A stretch of 64,000 nucleotides of DNA from Endozoicomonas acroporae (GCF_002864045.1 NZ_PJPV01000045.1:1-64000); one strand, 5' to 3'; numbered from the stretch's first letter, positions 49,326-60,000 are shown. Numbers and translations: made by a program. The notes: generated from the sequence alone by a model not told the origin.

Positions 49326-49697
49326 ATGAGTGTAAAAACGGAATCGGTCTATACCGGTGAATTTCTGGTGTCTGAAGGCAATAACGGCATCAGCCGTGAG
49401 CAGGTGCCATTCGCTGCGAACCTGACGATGGAGCCTGGTACTGTGGTCGCCAGAGCTTCTGATAATGGTATCTACAGCCCTCTTGACCCTGCCGCCGCAG
49501 ATGGCACTGAATCCGCAGTAGGCATTCTCTACGCTGGCAAGGTGACCGATGCCTCTGGTGGTGACGGTGTGATTATCGCCCGTCTGGCAGAAGTGGTGAA
49601 CAGTTTGCTGATCTGGCCTGCTGGTATTTCTGACGAGCAAAAGGCGACTGCCGAAGAGCAACTGGCCGGGCTGGATATTATCTTGCGCAGCGAATAA
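49326..49697 (+). CDS. Head decoration protein (gpD family)
   Basis: A 123-residue protein with the gpD pattern: YTGEFLVSEGNNGISREQV, GTVVARASDNGIYSPLDPAA, AVGILYAGKVTD and a C-terminal VNSLLIWPAG region. It trimerises at the threefold sites of the capsid and stabilises it. It is located between the protease and the coat gene, as in lambda. Confidence 0.88.
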   Translation: MSVKTESVYTGEFLVSEGNNGISREQVPFAANLTMEPGTVVARASDNGIYSPLDPAAADGTESAVGILYAGKVTDASGGDGVIIARLAEVVNSLLIWPAGISDEQKATAEEQLAGLDIILRSE

Positions 49698-49761
49698 CCC
49701 TTCCTGATTTTTACCTCTGTAACCCATTCTTAACAAACTTCCGTTATCAAGGAGCGATAAC

Positions 49762-50751
49762 ATGCTGGATATTTTTAATGACGATGCGTTCAGCCTTACC
49801 AGCCTGACCGCCACCATCAATGAGATGGACTACAAGCCGGGTCGTCTTGGGCAACTGGGCCTCTTTCAGGAGAGCGGCATCAATACCACAACCGTCGTGG
49901 TAGAGAGCATTAACGGAGAACTCCGCTTGTTGCCCTCTACCGAGCGTGGTGCACCCGCCACTCAGGCCATTGGCGATAAACGTCAGTTGCGCAGCTTTGT
50001 GGTGCCCCATATTCCCCATGACAGCACTATCCTTGCCGCTGAAGTGCAGAATGTCCGTCAGTTTGGCAGTGAAGACGCCATGCAGGGAGTACAGGCTGTC
50101 GTGAACCAGCGGTTGCAAAAGATGAATGCTAACCATGAGGTGACACTGGAATTTCTGCGCATGGGGGCGCTCAAAGGTGAAATCCTGGATGGCGATGGCA
50201 GCACCATACTCTACAACCTGTTTGATGAGTTCGGTGTTACTCAGCAAACCCATGACTTCAAGTTCAGCAGCACGACCACTGACGTTCGAGCCCAGGGTGT
50301 CAAAGCCCGTCGTCTGGTGGATGATGCGTTGGGAGCACTGCCCTACAGCGGCCTTCATGCATTCTGTGGCTCTGATTTCTTTGATGGTCTGGTTGGCCAC
50401 AAATCAGTAAAAGAAGCCTACCAGCGTTGGCAGGACGGTGAAGCCCTGCGTACCGATCCCAAGGGCCGGTTCCGTTTTGCGGATATTGATTGGGAAGAGT
50501 ACCGAGGCTCAGTGGGTGGCAATGACTTTGTTGCTGCCAATGAAGCTTATCTCTACCCAACCGGTGCGGATATCTTCAGGACCTGGTTTGCGCCGGCAGA
50601 TTTTGTGGAAACGGTGAACACCATCGGCCTGCCACGCTATGCCAAGCAGAAGGTGATGGATTTTGAGAAGGGCGTGATTGTTCATACCCAGTCGAACCCA
50701 CTGCCAATCAACCTACGACCACGGGCAGTGATCAAACTGACCATGAGCTAA
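49762..50751 (+). CDS. Major capsid protein (lambda gpE family)
   Basis: A 329-residue coat protein: MLDIFNDDAFSLTSLTATIN, YKPGRLGQLGLFQESGINTT, FVVPHIPHDSTILAAEVQNV, FCGSDFFDGLVGHKSVKEAY and the end PLPINLRPRAVIKLTMS are all typical of gpE. GGAGCGATAAC precedes the ATG. It is unrelated in sequence to the coat protein of prophage A. Confidence 0.93.
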   Translation: MLDIFNDDAFSLTSLTATINEMDYKPGRLGQLGLFQESGINTTTVVVESINGELRLLPSTERGAPATQAIGDKRQLRSFVVPHIPHDSTILAAEVQNVRQFGSEDAMQGVQAVVNQRLQKMNANHEVTLEFLRMGALKGEILDGDGSTILYNLFDEFGVTQQTHDFKFSSTTTDVRAQGVKARRLVDDALGALPYSGLHAFCGSDFFDGLVGHKSVKEAYQRWQDGEALRTDPKGRFRFADIDWEEYRGSVGGNDFVAANEAYLYPTGADIFRTWFAPADFVETVNTIGLPRYAKQKVMDFEKGVIVHTQSNPLPINLRPRAVIKLTMS

Positions 50752-50775
50752 CCCACAAGCAAGGAGACTGCTCCA

Positions 50776-51069
50776 ATGGATGAAGCTTTCAAAGTGATGG
50801 ATCACACCATTCTTTCAACCTTTGGGCAGTCGGTTTTACTGACACTTTCGGATCAGTCATCGCTGGAAACCCGGGGCATTATCAATAAAGAACTGGTAGA
50901 GCTTGGCAAGTTTGAGGCTGTCCAGGGTGAAATCACCGTTCTCTATGTGGATAGTGTTATCCGACTGAAGCGTGGCGATACCGTGTTGGCCAATGGTCAG
51001 GTTTATGAAGTCGACCGAAAACTGAAAGACGATGGCTATTTAGCCAAATGGAATATCTATGCTCATTGA
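50776..51069 (+). CDS. Head-tail joining protein (FII-like)
   Basis: A 97-residue beta-rich protein with AAGGAG upstream. The elements FGQSVLLTLSDQSSLETRGI and RLKRGDTVLANGQVYEVDRK match the small FII-type connectors placed after the coat gene in lambda-like genomes. It closes the capsid connector so that the tail can attach. Its end overlaps the next gene by 11 bases. Confidence 0.7.
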   Translation: MDEAFKVMDHTILSTFGQSVLLTLSDQSSLETRGIINKELVELGKFEAVQGEITVLYVDSVIRLKRGDTVLANGQVYEVDRKLKDDGYLAKWNIYAH

Positions 51070-51652
51070 ACAGGAAGTCAGCGGCGATATTGAAGAACTC
51101 ACCGCCCTGTTCAAACAGTCCCCGGAAAAAACAGAACAAGCCATTCAAAGAACCCTGTCCAAACTGAGTCGCTGGGCTGAACGGCAAGTGCTGCGTGATA
51201 TGTCCCGACGCATAAAAGTATCACAAAAACGGCTGAAGGAGCTGAACCGGATCAAGGTAAGGCTTAATAAAAGCTACGGCAGAAAAGAGCGTTACCTGAC
51301 CATCTGGATCGGCATTAATGAAGTAGGCGCCCATCGTCTGGGTAACCCAAGACAAACCCACCGAGGTGTCCGGGTAGGCAGTCACAGTTTTTGGGAAAAC
51401 AGTTTTTTGATGCAGCCGGTCAATGCTTCCCGAGAACTGATCTTTGAGCGAAAGGATAACTGGCAACACCGTTACCAAAAGTCCAAACGCTCAGGCCGGT
51501 GGATGTGGATGGGCTTGCCGCTGGAAAAGAAAACCGTCCGGATCGATAGGGAAGCTGAAACCTCACTGGCAAAAATCAGCCCACTGCTGGTGAACCGGTT
51601 TACCGATCTGCTACACCAGGAACTCAACTATGCCTTTAACATCGAATCCTGA
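51059..51652 (+). CDS. Minor tail protein (gpZ-like)
   Basis: A 197-residue basic protein. SKLSRWAERQVLRDMSRRIK, RIKVRLNKSYGRKERYLTIW and GAHRLGNPRQTHRGVRVG resemble gpZ-type tail-completion proteins of lambda-like phages. It overlaps both neighbours (FII-like and U-like), in lambda order. It would act at the top of the tail, where it joins the head. Confidence 0.7.
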   Translation: MLIEQEVSGDIEELTALFKQSPEKTEQAIQRTLSKLSRWAERQVLRDMSRRIKVSQKRLKELNRIKVRLNKSYGRKERYLTIWIGINEVGAHRLGNPRQTHRGVRVGSHSFWENSFLMQPVNASRELIFERKDNWQHRYQKSKRSGRWMWMGLPLEKKTVRIDREAETSLAKISPLLVNRFTDLLHQELNYAFNIES

Positions 51653-52040
51653 ACGACAGATTATAGAAAAGCTGATTACCCATCTGAAGCAGGTTTCTGA
51701 AAACACGCTCCTTGGCTATTCAGCCACCGGCCAGGAACAGGATTTAGACCTTCCGGCCATCCTGGTGCAGCTGGAATCCATTAATGAAGAGCAACGCCAG
51801 GGCCAACGGGCAAAGTACCGGATGACGTTCAATATCAGTGCCGTGGCCAAAACCAATAAAGACACCACTTACACCCTGTTGGACTTAACCCGCTCCATTC
51901 GGGCGTTATTTACTGCCGGTCAACGCTTCACCCCGGAAGCCCGACATATCAGCTTCAGTGAAACCCAGTTCGATATTGCCCCAAGCAATGCCCACCTGTC
52001 GTTTGCAGACCTGCAACTGCAGATCGAAGTCATCCTTTAA
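51630..52040 (+). CDS. Tail terminator (gpU-like)
   Basis: A 136-residue protein with the alpha/beta pattern of tail terminator proteins (ERQIIEKLITHLKQVSENTL, DLPAILVQLESINEEQRQGQ, YTLLDLTRSIRALF). It lies between the Z-like gene and the tail-tube gene. It caps the growing tail at the length set by the tape measure. Identification rests mainly on order and general fold pattern. Confidence 0.65.
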   Translation: MPLTSNPERQIIEKLITHLKQVSENTLLGYSATGQEQDLDLPAILVQLESINEEQRQGQRAKYRMTFNISAVAKTNKDTTYTLLDLTRSIRALFTAGQRFTPEARHISFSETQFDIAPSNAHLSFADLQLQIEVIL

Positions 52041-52068
52041 TCCCACCTTCCTGTTAAGGAGATAACCC

Positions 52069-52812
52069 ATGTCTACAATGGATCGTAGCTTTATCGGTGC
52101 CGGAAGCATCTACATCAAACCCGCTGATGATTCCGCGCCCCTGCTGCCGGTTGGCAACGTCAGCCAGTTTCGATTCAGTTTCGAGGAAGATAAAAAGGAG
52201 CTGAAAAACTATCTCGGTGGTGGTGGTAATCGCAATACCATCAGTCGGATATCATCTATCTCGGCCAGCCTCACGGCACACGACTTTACCGCTACCAACC
52301 TGTCGATGGCACTGCGTGGTTCTGTGGCAGCCGGTTCAACGACAGCGGTCACAGATGAACTTCATACCAGCTTTGGCGTTGCTGACGAGCTTATCCCGTT
52401 TGACAAGCTTCCCGATCTGTCGCAGTCAGTTACGATTAAAGACAGTCTGGATACTGTACTGACTGCCGGGGATGATTATGAATTGACCAAGTCCGGTATC
52501 AAGGTCATTGGCGGTGGTGGCATTGATAACCTGGGGGTGAAAGTGAGCTATACCCCACTGGCCACCAATATGGTTCAGGCCCTCATTGAATCGGGCAAAG
52601 AGTTTGTCCTGTTTATGGAAGGGCTCAACGATGCACAGGATGGCAAGCCATTTAATATCCGGGTGCATCGGGTAAAGTTTTCCCCTGTTCAGAATCTTGA
52701 TTTTATTTCTGACGACTTTGCCGCTATCGCACTGGAACTGGATGTACTGGCAGACAGTACCATTGAGGGCTCCGGCCTGAGTACCTTTATGCAGATCGAT
52801 CTGGCGCAGTAA
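52069..52812 (+). CDS. Major tail tube protein
   Basis: A 247-residue protein in the gpV position. The start MDRSFIGAGSIYIKPADDSA and PLLPVGNVSQFRFSFEEDKK, the middle VKVSYTPLATNMVQALIESG and the end DFISDDFAAIALELDVLADS match phage tail tube proteins that stack into the tail tube. There is no sheath gene nearby, so the tail should be non-contractile. GGAGATAA precedes the ATG. Confidence 0.8.
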   Translation: MSTMDRSFIGAGSIYIKPADDSAPLLPVGNVSQFRFSFEEDKKELKNYLGGGGNRNTISRISSISASLTAHDFTATNLSMALRGSVAAGSTTAVTDELHTSFGVADELIPFDKLPDLSQSVTIKDSLDTVLTAGDDYELTKSGIKVIGGGGIDNLGVKVSYTPLATNMVQALIESGKEFVLFMEGLNDAQDGKPFNIRVHRVKFSPVQNLDFISDDFAAIALELDVLADSTIEGSGLSTFMQIDLAQ

Positions 52813-52836
52813 CCCACCGTTTGCTTCCTGCAATTC

Positions 52837-52871
52837 AGCCCCTGACTCCTAAAAAGAGCAGGGGCTTTTTT
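52837..52871 (+). terminator. Terminator between tail tube and tape measure genes
   Basis: Stem AGCCCCTG (52837-52844)/CAGGGGCT (52859-52866) is followed by a run of T to 52871. It is inside the late operon and only 12 bases before the tape-measure start. It probably lowers tail-gene expression relative to the abundant tube protein. Confidence 0.85.
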
Positions 52872-52882
52872 GATAAAAGACT

Positions 52883-55882
52883 ATGGCCAATATTAAACAA
52901 TCCGCGATTCGCTTAGTCCTGAAAGCCAAGGATTTACTATCCAGGGACGTGAATAAATCCTCGGCTTCCCTGGATGCCTTTCGGCAAGAGGCGAATAAGC
53001 TGAAAGGCCAATTAGAGGAACTGGAAAACCAGAATAAGCTCCTTTCGTCTTTTAAAAAGCAGACCAAGGCCACCCACGATGCTGGTCGTGCATTCCGTGA
53101 GGCTGAAGATAAGGTGGCCAGGCTTGGCCGGGAAATGGGCAAGACCGGCAAGCCCACCAAGGCCATGCAAACGGCCATGACAAAAGCCCGCAAAGACGTT
53201 AAGAAGGCCAATACCGAATATAACCGCCAACGGGAGACACTGGCCAAGCTTCGGGGCTCAATGTCCTCTGCTGGATTATCGACCAAAAACCTGAAGCAGC
53301 AGCAGGCCAGGCTTGAGCAGCAGCTAAACGACACCCGGGCCGCCTTCAAACGGGCGGATGAAAGCGCCAGGCAGACAGCCAGATCCCTGCGTAACAGCAA
53401 CCTGAAAAAAACTGCCAGGGATGCCAAGGCGGCCAGCATCTCCATTGGCCAGCTTTCCCGGCGTTTCTTGGGGCTGGCAGCGGCAGCGGGTGGACTCTAT
53501 ACCTTAAAGCGAAGCATTGAAGGGGTATTACAGACAGGCGACCAGTTTGAGCGTTTGGCCGTGCAGATGGAGGCGATTACCGGATCGTCTGAAGAAGCCC
53601 AAAAGGCCATGCAGTGGATTAAGGATTTTACCCGGAATACGCCCTATCAACTGGAAGAAGTATCGGAAGCCTTTGTTCGGCTCAAAGCTTTTGGCCTTGA
53701 TCCTATGGATGGCACCATGCAGGCTTTGGTGGATCAAGCCTCCAAGCTTGGCGGCGGTATGGATCGGCTTAACGGGATCTCCCTGGCAGTCGGTCAGGCA
53801 TGGGCAAAGCAAAAGCTCCAGGGCGAAGAAATCCTGCAGATGGTCGAGCGGGGCATTCCGGTGTGGGATTTGCTGCAAAAGGTGACCGGTAAAAACGTTC
53901 AGGAGCTGCAAAAGCTCTCTTCGGCTGGCCTTATTGGCCGGGATGTGATGAGGGAGCTGATTCTGGAAATTGGCCGATCCTCCGAAGGCGCTGCCGCCAG
54001 GAATATGAGTCTTCTGTCGGGTTATGTCAGTAACCTGAAAGACAGCTGGCAGCAGTTCCAGGACGAGGTGGCCAAGAGCGGGGCTCTGGATTATGCCAGA
54101 GAGTCCCTGGCAGGCATCGCTGGTGAAATTGAGCGGATGAACCGTAATGGCCAGCTGTCTGAATTGGCTAAAAAGGTCAGTGATGCCTTTATCGCCATGG
54201 GTGACGCTATTAAGCATGCCTTCACTGGAGTTACCGTTGATGGTTTTGTCACCAGTATCCAATCAGGCTTTACCACCATCACAGAATCCATGGCGGCTCT
54301 GCGCACTGCCTTTGATTTTACCCGCTTCACCGTCATGGGCTTTTTTAATGCCTTTTCTGCGATGGTTAAGGGCTTTGGCACTGTTTATTCCGGTGTTTTA
54401 TACGGCATTGTCAGGGTATGGCAGGAAGTAGCCGATGCCTTGGGCTTGGATGGCATTGCTGAAAAGCTGAAAGGAACCACCGATTTTCTTGGCGGCTTGA
54501 CCAGGGAGTTTGCCCGACAGACGGTTGAGGATGCCAGGGATGTCCGGAATGCGCTAGTCGGGGTATACGACAGCTTTGCCGAAGAAAGCCGAGATGCGGT
54601 AAAGACAGCAAACAATGCAGCCAAGACCATGACCCAAAGTCAGAGGTTGCTCTGGCAAAATTACGCCGATGAATTGCTCCAAGGGCAGAAGAAAGTTAAG
54701 GAAGCGACAGCCGAAACAGCCCAAACCGTCAAAAGTCATTTTGAGAATGCAGCCGATGCTCTCAGCCAGGTAAACGCAGCTGAAACCCGAACGGAACTGG
54801 CCAGCCTTGGGGTAGCCTTGGCTGAAGCTTTTTCTCAGGGCACTTTGTCTGCAGAGGAGTATTACGAGGCGACCGAAGCCAGTCGCAGGAAGCTGGCCGA
54901 GCTGAAGACCGAGGCAGAAAACACCAGGGACAGCATAAAAGAAACAGGCGATGCTGCAGAGGAAGCCGGGGATAAGCAAGAACAATCTTTTGAAAACGCC
55001 CAGTCTATTTCCGCTGCTTTAGCCGGTCACTATAACGCCATAACCGCCGAACTGATAGGCATGAGCAGTGCTGCTCACGACGCTTTTGTAGCCATACAAC
55101 AAGGCGGCGGCTCTGTGGATACCACCGCAGCCAAAGGCAGTATTGAAGACCTGAAAAATGAGCTTAAGGAAACCTCCGCAGAAATTAGCCGGTTGCAAAG
55201 CAATCAATATCAATTTGACGTGACAGGCATTGGTCGCTGGCTCAATCAAACATCAACCGCTGCCGCTTATGTGAAAAAACAATTTTTAGAGCAAAGAATT
55301 GCCCTTGAACAGCTGTTTGAAAGCTATGAACAAGGCGAGATCAATGCCAGAAGTTTTGTCCGTGAGGCCGAAGATGCCGCACAAACCATGAACCTGCTCA
55401 ATCAAACGGATTTAGACCGCCTCAATAACGCCATTGTTACAGCCAAACAAAACATGGCCAGCTTAGGCGACAGTTCCCGCAATACCCTCAACAGTCTGCA
55501 AGATGAACTGGATGAATTGCAGGGCAGGCAATCCGATATTGAGCAGCGCCGTTATCAAAATCAGCGTGACGATCTGAAGGCACAGCACGCAGAGGCCATC
55601 GCAAATGGGGATCAGGAGGCGATCAGGAATATTACCTCAGCCCTGCGGATCAGCGAGCAGATTTACAATGAGCGCAGGCGGCAAGCTAATAATGAGAGAA
55701 CGCAAGCTCTTAAAGAGCGCCAGGGGAGCGCAGACTTATCTACCCCACGCACCATTTCACAAACCCCGCAGCGTATTATCCGGCTCGAATATCCGGGGGG
55801 CGATGTGAATGTTGGGGTAACACCGGGGGATGAAACCAAACTGCTGGAAGCCCTGAAAAATGCTGGCATGAGGACGGTCTGA
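52883..55882 (+). CDS. Tape measure protein
   Basis: A 999-residue protein. The N-terminal 200 residues are coiled coil (LEELENQNKLLSSFKKQTKA and following). Then comes the tape-measure N-domain (LAVQMEAITGSSEEAQKAMQ, YQLEEVSEAFVRLKAFGLDP, GEEILQMVERGIPVWDLLQK). Hydrophobic segments near residues 470-530 could insert into the membrane at DNA ejection. The rest is helical. By the usual 1.5 angstrom per residue, it implies a tail of about 150 nm. Confidence 0.93.
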   Translation: MANIKQSAIRLVLKAKDLLSRDVNKSSASLDAFRQEANKLKGQLEELENQNKLLSSFKKQTKATHDAGRAFREAEDKVARLGREMGKTGKPTKAMQTAMTKARKDVKKANTEYNRQRETLAKLRGSMSSAGLSTKNLKQQQARLEQQLNDTRAAFKRADESARQTARSLRNSNLKKTARDAKAASISIGQLSRRFLGLAAAAGGLYTLKRSIEGVLQTGDQFERLAVQMEAITGSSEEAQKAMQWIKDFTRNTPYQLEEVSEAFVRLKAFGLDPMDGTMQALVDQASKLGGGMDRLNGISLAVGQAWAKQKLQGEEILQMVERGIPVWDLLQKVTGKNVQELQKLSSAGLIGRDVMRELILEIGRSSEGAAARNMSLLSGYVSNLKDSWQQFQDEVAKSGALDYARESLAGIAGEIERMNRNGQLSELAKKVSDAFIAMGDAIKHAFTGVTVDGFVTSIQSGFTTITESMAALRTAFDFTRFTVMGFFNAFSAMVKGFGTVYSGVLYGIVRVWQEVADALGLDGIAEKLKGTTDFLGGLTREFARQTVEDARDVRNALVGVYDSFAEESRDAVKTANNAAKTMTQSQRLLWQNYADELLQGQKKVKEATAETAQTVKSHFENAADALSQVNAAETRTELASLGVALAEAFSQGTLSAEEYYEATEASRRKLAELKTEAENTRDSIKETGDAAEEAGDKQEQSFENAQSISAALAGHYNAITAELIGMSSAAHDAFVAIQQGGGSVDTTAAKGSIEDLKNELKETSAEISRLQSNQYQFDVTGIGRWLNQTSTAAAYVKKQFLEQRIALEQLFESYEQGEINARSFVREAEDAAQTMNLLNQTDLDRLNNAIVTAKQNMASLGDSSRNTLNSLQDELDELQGRQSDIEQRRYQNQRDDLKAQHAEAIANGDQEAIRNITSALRISEQIYNERRRQANNERTQALKERQGSADLSTPRTISQTPQRIIRLEYPGGDVNVGVTPGDETKLLEALKNAGMRTV

Positions 55883-56265
55883 TGCAACTGGATACTATTA
55901 CCCTCCCGGATGATCTTCTTTGGATCAATGAGTTTGAATGGAACCCTGTGGAGCAAAGCACAGAGCGCAGTTTAACAGGAGCATTATTAGTTCAAGAGCA
56001 AGCAAAATTACAGGGCCGCCCCATTGAACTGACCGGTGGGCAGCAGGCCGGTTGGGTCTCCCGCAAAACAGTTTTAGAGCTTCAGGATTTAACCGCAGCT
56101 CCGGACAAGGTAATGATCCTGACTCTACCTGACATGCGACAGCTTAATGTTATTTTCGACCGTAGCTCTGGCAGCCCGGTTTCAGCCTCCCCGGTACTCG
56201 AAGAGGCGTACCCTGCCGATAACAGTTATTACCATCTTTCATTAAGGCTCATAACCGTGCCATGA
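55882..56265 (+). CDS. Tail protein downstream of tape measure
   Basis: A 127-residue protein overlapping the tape-measure stop (TGATG). Beta-rich: ITLPDDLLWINEFEWNPVEQ, STERSLTGALLVQEQAKLQG, GWVSRKTVLELQDL and the end YYHLSLRLITVP. Its place suggests a distal tail adaptor. Sequence alone does not let me name the family with certainty. Confidence 0.65.
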   Translation: MQLDTITLPDDLLWINEFEWNPVEQSTERSLTGALLVQEQAKLQGRPIELTGGQQAGWVSRKTVLELQDLTAAPDKVMILTLPDMRQLNVIFDRSSGSPVSASPVLEEAYPADNSYYHLSLRLITVP

Positions 56266-56299
56266 TCAATCGGTTCATGGGTCAGGGAGAGTAATAACG

Positions 56300-56941
56300 A
56301 TGACCGTTCAATTATCAGACCATCTAACCCTTGATGGTGTTTTGTATACAGTGACTGGCGCAGAACCTTATCCGATATTTCATCCAGATATGTTGGGAAT
56401 TGAAGTATCCCCTATGGGTACCTGGTGTTGGGCTGGTTTTCTCGTTGAGTATGAATACAAAGAGGGTCAGCTTTTCGCCAGATCAATGAACTTAGGGGTC
56501 TTTGATGATGAGCCGTTGGTCAATGGCAGGAAGCCTGACCCGCGTCCAAAGCATGCTGGCTCGGCTCTTGACTTGACGCCTAACTTAATGCCTGGCCTCA
56601 GATACACCGACGTATGGTTGCCTCTCGAATATAGTGGTGAGGTGACTTTTGGAAGAGACTGGTGGGATTATCCGAGGCGTCGGTATTACGGCAGTGCTCG
56701 ATCTGTTGATTTCAACGAGATCAAACAGGTTTTGTTCTTAGAAGGGAAGATTCAGAAAGTAACGAACATCTCGGAACGGTTCATTGAGGAACGGAACACA
56801 CTGATTGAACAGGAAGAAGAAAAAAGAGCAAAAGAGTGGAGTATTAAGGAGCGTAGGCTACGGAGAGTCCGCTTTAAACGAAAGATTATGAAGTTTATTA
56901 CCAGAAAGAAGCAGCCCATGGCTACCCATCTTTTTGACTAA
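56300..56941 (+). CDS. Unknown accessory protein inserted in the tail module
   Basis: A 213-residue protein, not recognised. The first 130 residues look globular and aromatic (YTVTGAEPYPIFHPDMLGIE, GTWCWAGFLVEYEYKEGQ, RYTDVWLPLEYSGEVTFG). The last 60 are a strongly charged helix with a very basic end (EKRAKEWSIKERRLRRVRFK, FITRKKQ). It has its own terminator (56967-56990) and a G+C content below its neighbours. This looks like a moron gene rather than a structural part, but a virion role cannot be excluded. Confidence 0.65.
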   Translation: MTVQLSDHLTLDGVLYTVTGAEPYPIFHPDMLGIEVSPMGTWCWAGFLVEYEYKEGQLFARSMNLGVFDDEPLVNGRKPDPRPKHAGSALDLTPNLMPGLRYTDVWLPLEYSGEVTFGRDWWDYPRRRYYGSARSVDFNEIKQVLFLEGKIQKVTNISERFIEERNTLIEQEEEKRAKEWSIKERRLRRVRFKRKIMKFITRKKQPMATHLFD

Positions 56942-56966
56942 TTGGGCATAACTGAAATCAGAAATT

Positions 56967-56990
56967 ACCGCCTGACTGGCGGTTTTTTTT
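56967..56990 (+). terminator. Terminator after the tail-module accessory gene
   Basis: CCGCC-TGACT-GGCGG stem closed by an A-T pair and followed by eight T. It lies 26 bases past the stop of the 213-residue gene and 23 bases before the next start. Confidence 0.85.
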
Positions 56991-57012
56991 CGCCTGAAAA
57001 AAAGGAAAACCG

Positions 57013-60000
57013 ATGGCAATTAGCAACAGCGATGTAAAACTCTTCGAAAGTCAGCGCCTTAGCGATGAGGAAGACGGTGGCGGTCGGATCACTGGTAATG
57101 AGGTCATTGATGGCAACGTCAATAACCTGTTTCAGGATATTTCCAGAATCGACCGAACCATTGGTGATGTGGCTCTGCGAAAGGCGTTTATCGGGATCAG
57201 CACTGATAACAATGACATTTATCTCGGCAGTCATCTTATCTTGACTGAGCCTCCCAAAGACAAGAATGTCTCGGTTCTGCTGTTCAATACCGACAGTCAG
57301 ACTGATGAACGCCTGGATGCCAGAGACCGGATCGAGAGTTATGTGGTTCCGGGCATTAAAGCAGCGTGGGAGCTGGTGGGCGATCAGCTGGAAGGGCAGC
57401 GATCCGTTGTCGGCTATCAGCGGGAGGAATCGGCGGTTCCTGAAATTGGCGAGGTCTATAAGCTGACAACGCCAGATGAGACAGTCAGCCAGTTCATCCG
57501 TATTACAGCCGTTGATTATTCCAATGAGATTTTTACCTATTTCACTGGAGCTGAGTATATCGATTTTACCCGGCGAAAGGTGGAGATGCAGATTAGCGCA
57601 CCTTTGGTGACCAAATTTATCGGGGCATCTCCCGTTCCCGGCGAGCCGGAGGAGGCAACCAGCCGCATTCAGGAAACGCAGATAGCCGATACCAGCCGTT
57701 ACTATGGCATCCAGTCTATGAGCGCCAACATTACCGCAGGCGACCTGACGGTAAAGGCTGAGAGCGTTTATGCGCCTTTGGTGCCGAGTGCCAAGGTGGA
57801 AAGCCCATTACTGGATCAATATGGCGGTTATACCGGCAAAACCATGGTGGCGACTTCGGCCAGTAGCCGATCAGTCAGCTGTCGCTTTGTTCATATCACT
57901 GGCACCCAGAGTCGCACCTATCTGCAGCGGGGTGTTTTGCCCGGAACCCTGACCCTATCGGTGGATGGCGGCACCTTTGAAGATAACGGCACAGGCAATC
58001 TGATCCATAAAAGCGGCACCAATAATTACAGCAAGCTGACCGTGGATTATGACCTTGGGGAAGTAAACGTCTGGCGAGTAAGCGGAGTTCTTTCGGCCTC
58101 CGGTAATGCGACTTATCAGCCAGCGGTGGGAATTACGGGCTCTGCGATCAGTGGTGCTATTCCCATCACTAACCAGAACCGGGGCTTCAACTACACCCTG
58201 AACATGGCTGAGGCCAAGCCAAGGCCGGGGACGCTGGTGGTCAGCTATATCGCTCTCGGCAAATGGCAGGACATCCGGGATTCCGGTAACGGCCAGATGA
58301 TTGGTTCTGGAACTGGCACCATCCTCTTTGCAACCGGCTCGGCGGCAATTACCCTCGATGCTTTGCCCGATCCAGACAGTGCCATTGTTCTCAGCTATGT
58401 GGCACAAAATGATGATGAGGTAACGATCAGAACCGGCTCGGTGCCGGTGGATGATATGACCTTCCGGCATACTGTTCAGAAGCCCGGTATCAAGCCCGGT
58501 TCCATGACTGTGACGTATGTTTCATCCGGGGGGAATAAAACCCTGACTGATCAGGGCAATGGCCTGCTGACGGGCGATGGCAGCGGCGCTATTCATTACG
58601 CTCCCGGCGAGCTGAGTTTTAAGCTGGACAACCTGCCTGATAGCGGAACCGAAATACAGCTGACTTATGAAGAAGGCACCAGTGCTGGTGGCGAGGTTAT
58701 TGTAACGGTGGATGATCTTGGCGTAATGAGCGGCACCATACCCGGAGCGCCTTTATTGCCCGGTTCTGTCCAGCTGCAATTTCTGGTTAAGCAGCTGTCC
58801 AATGTACCCAACGGCGCAAGGCTGGAGGATGATTGGACAACCTACCAGTCAACCAGAAACGTTGCCAAGCAGATCAGTGATGATACTTCGGGTGGCTGGC
58901 GGGGAGTGACCGGCAGCATTAATTACCAGACCGGGGCGTTCACTATTCTGGCATTGGAGAATTACAACTATCCAGAATGGCGGGTAAGAACTTATGGTGG
59001 GAATGGTCGTATCAGGGAGGTCGAGGTCACCAATGTACCCAAAGTTCAAACCTTTACTGGTAATACCATTACGGCCATTGCACAGGCCAGCAGTTTAAGT
59101 CATGCGCCTTATAATGAAAATATTACCTCGCCAGAGTTGACCATTGATCTGCTGCCCTTGATGGACAATACCGTTTTGCTCCCCGGCAGCGTGGTTTTTG
59201 AATGGAATGGTGAAACCTACTTTGACCGGGATGGCTCCCTCTATAAAAACCTGAGCACAGAAACCAATGCCGGTGTTCAGGTTGGCAGGGTCGATTACAG
59301 CGGCGGTCTGGCGGCACTGGCCAGCTATCCATCTGGCACTGTCAATACGGCCACCATTCAGGCAGCGGCCACCATCGGGGTCGGCTTTGGCATAAATGCG
59401 GTGGCTTTCCGTACTCCCGGTGCTCCTGTTCGGCAGGGCAGTTTGCAACTAACGGCAGTGCGGGTGGATACCGGGGATGTGATTACTGCGACAGCTGACT
59501 TTAATGGCGACTTCAGTACTTCAGAGGTAGCGGGAAACATCGACGTGACGACTGGCTGGTGTGAGATTGAGTTTACCGATGGAAACTCTCTTGAAAAGAA
59601 GCCAATCTACGTCATCCCGCAGAGTGTCCGTTACAACTGCGTGGTAGAAACCAGCCTGCCGCTCGATGCTGAACTGATCGGCCTTGACCCGGTACGTCTG
59701 CCTCCCGATGGCAAGGTTCCCATCTATCGAGCCGGGGATATTGTGGTTATAAGTCATACGGCAACCACCGAGATTGGTACGCCAACGACAGGTCAGGTGA
59801 TTAACCTGGCTCGTGATCATCAGGCAGAAATAGTGGTGGAAGACAGCAGTGGTACTTTGCTGGCCAGCGATCAATACACCGTCGATAGAGAGGCAGGAAC
59901 CGTGACCTTTGCCGATCCGTTGAGCCTGATTGATGCCGACAGTAGCCCGCTATCGGCACCCTATGCCATTAAGGATCGGGTGGAGCACATGAGCGTATTG

